In this document: positions 12,478 through 13,605 of the stretch, piece by piece
How positions within the stretch are numbered: the first letter of the stretch is position 1
Layout: every line of letters begins with the position of its first letter
From: Clostridia bacterium
GTDB lineage: Bacteria > Bacillota > Clostridia > Christensenellales > UBA1242
DNA: 13,605 nt
Assembly (NCBI GenBank): GCA_017456465.1
Contig: JAFTJJ010000083.1
Span: 1-13,605, forward strand
Reading direction: 5' to 3'
Translations under genes and position numbers: made by a program
Notes under the pieces: model-generated
What the model was told of the DNA's origin: nothing
Seen by the model: only the letters and a program-made list of their open reading frames with translations
The model's database searches: none

Positions 12478-13605
12478 ATGTCAAACATTTTTGGTATGGG
12501 TCAAGCAGCAAATCTTTTGGCAGCCGGTGGCTTTTGGGATGTTGTTGTGAATGCTCTTTCTGGCGTTCTCATTTGGGTTGGAGATTTGTTGGTCTCACTG
12601 ATTTTTGTTGTCTTCAAATTTGTTTTGAACATTGTGGATCTTCTTCAAATCCTTGTGGAAAGACTTGTTGGAATTGATTTTTGGGGGCAGCCAGGTGCAA
12701 GCATTGAGACTTTTCAAGACTCAGACATAATTTTTAAGTTTTTGATGAGTGATGCGGTGCAGAGTGCTTTCAGGACGATGGTTGTTGTTTCAATTGTGCT
12801 TTTGATTGTTTTCACTATCATTGCAATCATCAAAAGTGAATATGATGTTGCGGCAACTGGAGACACAAAAAAACACTCTTCAAAAATGCCAATATTCCAA
12901 ACCGCAATGAAGTCTTTGCTTACTGTGGTTTTGATCCCAATTCTTCTCATTATGGGAATTCTTGCTTCAAATGCACTTTTGACCAGTTTGGTGAATGCAT
13001 TGAATGTCAACAATGATTTAACACTTGGATCACAGGTTTTTTCAGTTTCGGCATATTCAGCAAACAGGTACAGGGTTTATGCTGCGACAGGGCAGAGATA
13101 TGCTGCAGTGACTGAAGTTAATTATATTTATGAAGATGCAGCTGATGCTTCTTTGAATGGAACATTTTCAATAAATCCATTTTTGACGAGCATTATGCCA
13201 ACATCATACACCGCTGAAAACCCATTTGAAGGATTTTTGTTCAAAGGGAGTGATGGAAAAGAATATCTCTTTTTGATCACTTCAAAAGATGCTGATTTGA
13301 GTAATTATCCAGCAAGAGAAGGGCTTTCAAGCTGGGAATACAAGGTGAAGGTTTATCAAAAATATCTTGCAGACAAAAATTTGGCTGATGCGTCATCTTT
13401 TGTGGACATTCCTTCCGGTCTTGGAAACTTGAACACTCTCAAGAGTGATCACAGATACATCAAAGCGGCATATAACACATGGACCTACAACAACAGGTTT
13501 GCTGAAAGCGAGAGCTTTGAAATTGCGACTGACATGAGCAACAAAAGTGCGTTCTTGGCAGTGAATGGAACTGAGGCTCAAGTGACTTATCCTCAAAACA
13601 GTGAG
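12478..13605 (+). CDS. VirB6-like T4SS membrane channel protein, 3' end beyond window
   Basis: An open frame of 376 codons with no stop to the last base, so the gene is cut by the window. ATG 12478 has SD GAGG (12465-12468) nine bases upstream. The N-terminal half is strongly hydrophobic: helices around 25-60, 100-118 and 146-176, separated by a short region with FWGQPG (68-73) and a basic, polar loop (119-145). From about 180 on it is a polar, Tyr/Asn/Ser-rich region without membrane helices, probably outside the membrane. This layout and the position after VirB2-like pilins match VirB6/TrbL-type proteins of Gram-positive and mycoplasma ICEs (Mbov_0396-type, from memory). Such proteins form the inner-membrane part of the channel. 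No sequence signature strong enough for a firm family name is seen. Confidence 0.68.
   Translation, partial: MSNIFGMGQAANLLAAGGFWDVVVNALSGVLIWVGDLLVSLIFVVFKFVLNIVDLLQILVERLVGIDFWGQPGASIETFQDSDIIFKFLMSDAVQSAFRTMVVVSIVLLIVFTIIAIIKSEYDVAATGDTKKHSSKMPIFQTAMKSLLTVVLIPILLIMGILASNALLTSLVNALNVNNDLTLGSQVFSVSAYSANRYRVYAATGQRYAAVTEVNYIYEDAADASLNGTFSINPFLTSIMPTSYTAENPFEGFLFKGSDGKEYLFLITSKDADLSNYPAREGLSSWEYKVKVYQKYLADKNLADASSFVDIPSGLGNLNTLKSDHRYIKAAYNTWTYNNRFAESESFEIATDMSNKSAFLAVNGTEAQVTYPQNSE

Noticed and set aside
12714..13013. A 99-codon minus-strand frame inside the VirB6-like gene
   Set aside because: The plus-strand frame is open for all 376 codons with an SD, membrane helices and matching context; this is its shadow.
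1..13605. CRISPR array, insertion sequence, integrase or phage genes
   Set aside because: No regularly spaced repeats, transposase-like frames or phage-type genes were seen on either strand.

Overview
The window looks like chromosomal DNA of an uncultured low-GC Firmicute. I place it loosely among gut Clostridia of the Christensenellales/CAG type. The grounds are AT-rich codon use, typical Gram-positive promoters, Shine-Dalgarno (SD) sites and intrinsic terminators, and the comEC-holA-rpsT gene order known from Bacillus and Clostridia. The placement is an inference from style; no rRNA is present.

Left part (1-1046): tRNA-5'-half-like repeats at the edge, an 88-residue protein of unknown function with its own terminator, a possible 47-codon ORF, and a small XRE-type repressor ending in a perfect terminator. 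Between the two small genes lie two perfect palindromes that could be operators.

Core part (1074-6954): comEC (without the usual C-terminal metallo-beta-lactamase domain), then a tight operon of holA, a five-helix membrane protein and a membrane-anchored M28-like protein whose metal site looks broken. A bidirectional terminator separates this operon from convergent rpsT. murI follows on the minus strand.

Right part (7039-13605): a large secreted, C-terminally anchored surface protein (minus), a VirD4-type coupling ATPase (minus), and on the plus strand two paralogous VirB2-like pilins and the start of a VirB6-like channel protein. The last is open through the window end. This is the edge of a type IV secretion/conjugation locus of the Gram-positive and mycoplasma-ICE type. 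VirD4 probably brings substrate to the channel, the pilins and VirB6-like protein form part of the conduit, and VirB4 and other parts would be expected further right. No integrase, relaxase or att site is visible, so a mobile element cannot be claimed.

Most promoters share one pattern: a TTGC-type -35 box, a 17-18 base spacer and an extended TGn -10. At three sites the -10 box is followed by exactly six bases and then an ATG with no SD, which suggests leaderless mRNAs alongside ordinary SD-led genes. The VirB6-like gene has a leader of about 170 bases with mutually exclusive hairpins. None of the twelve complete genes called here ends in TGA.
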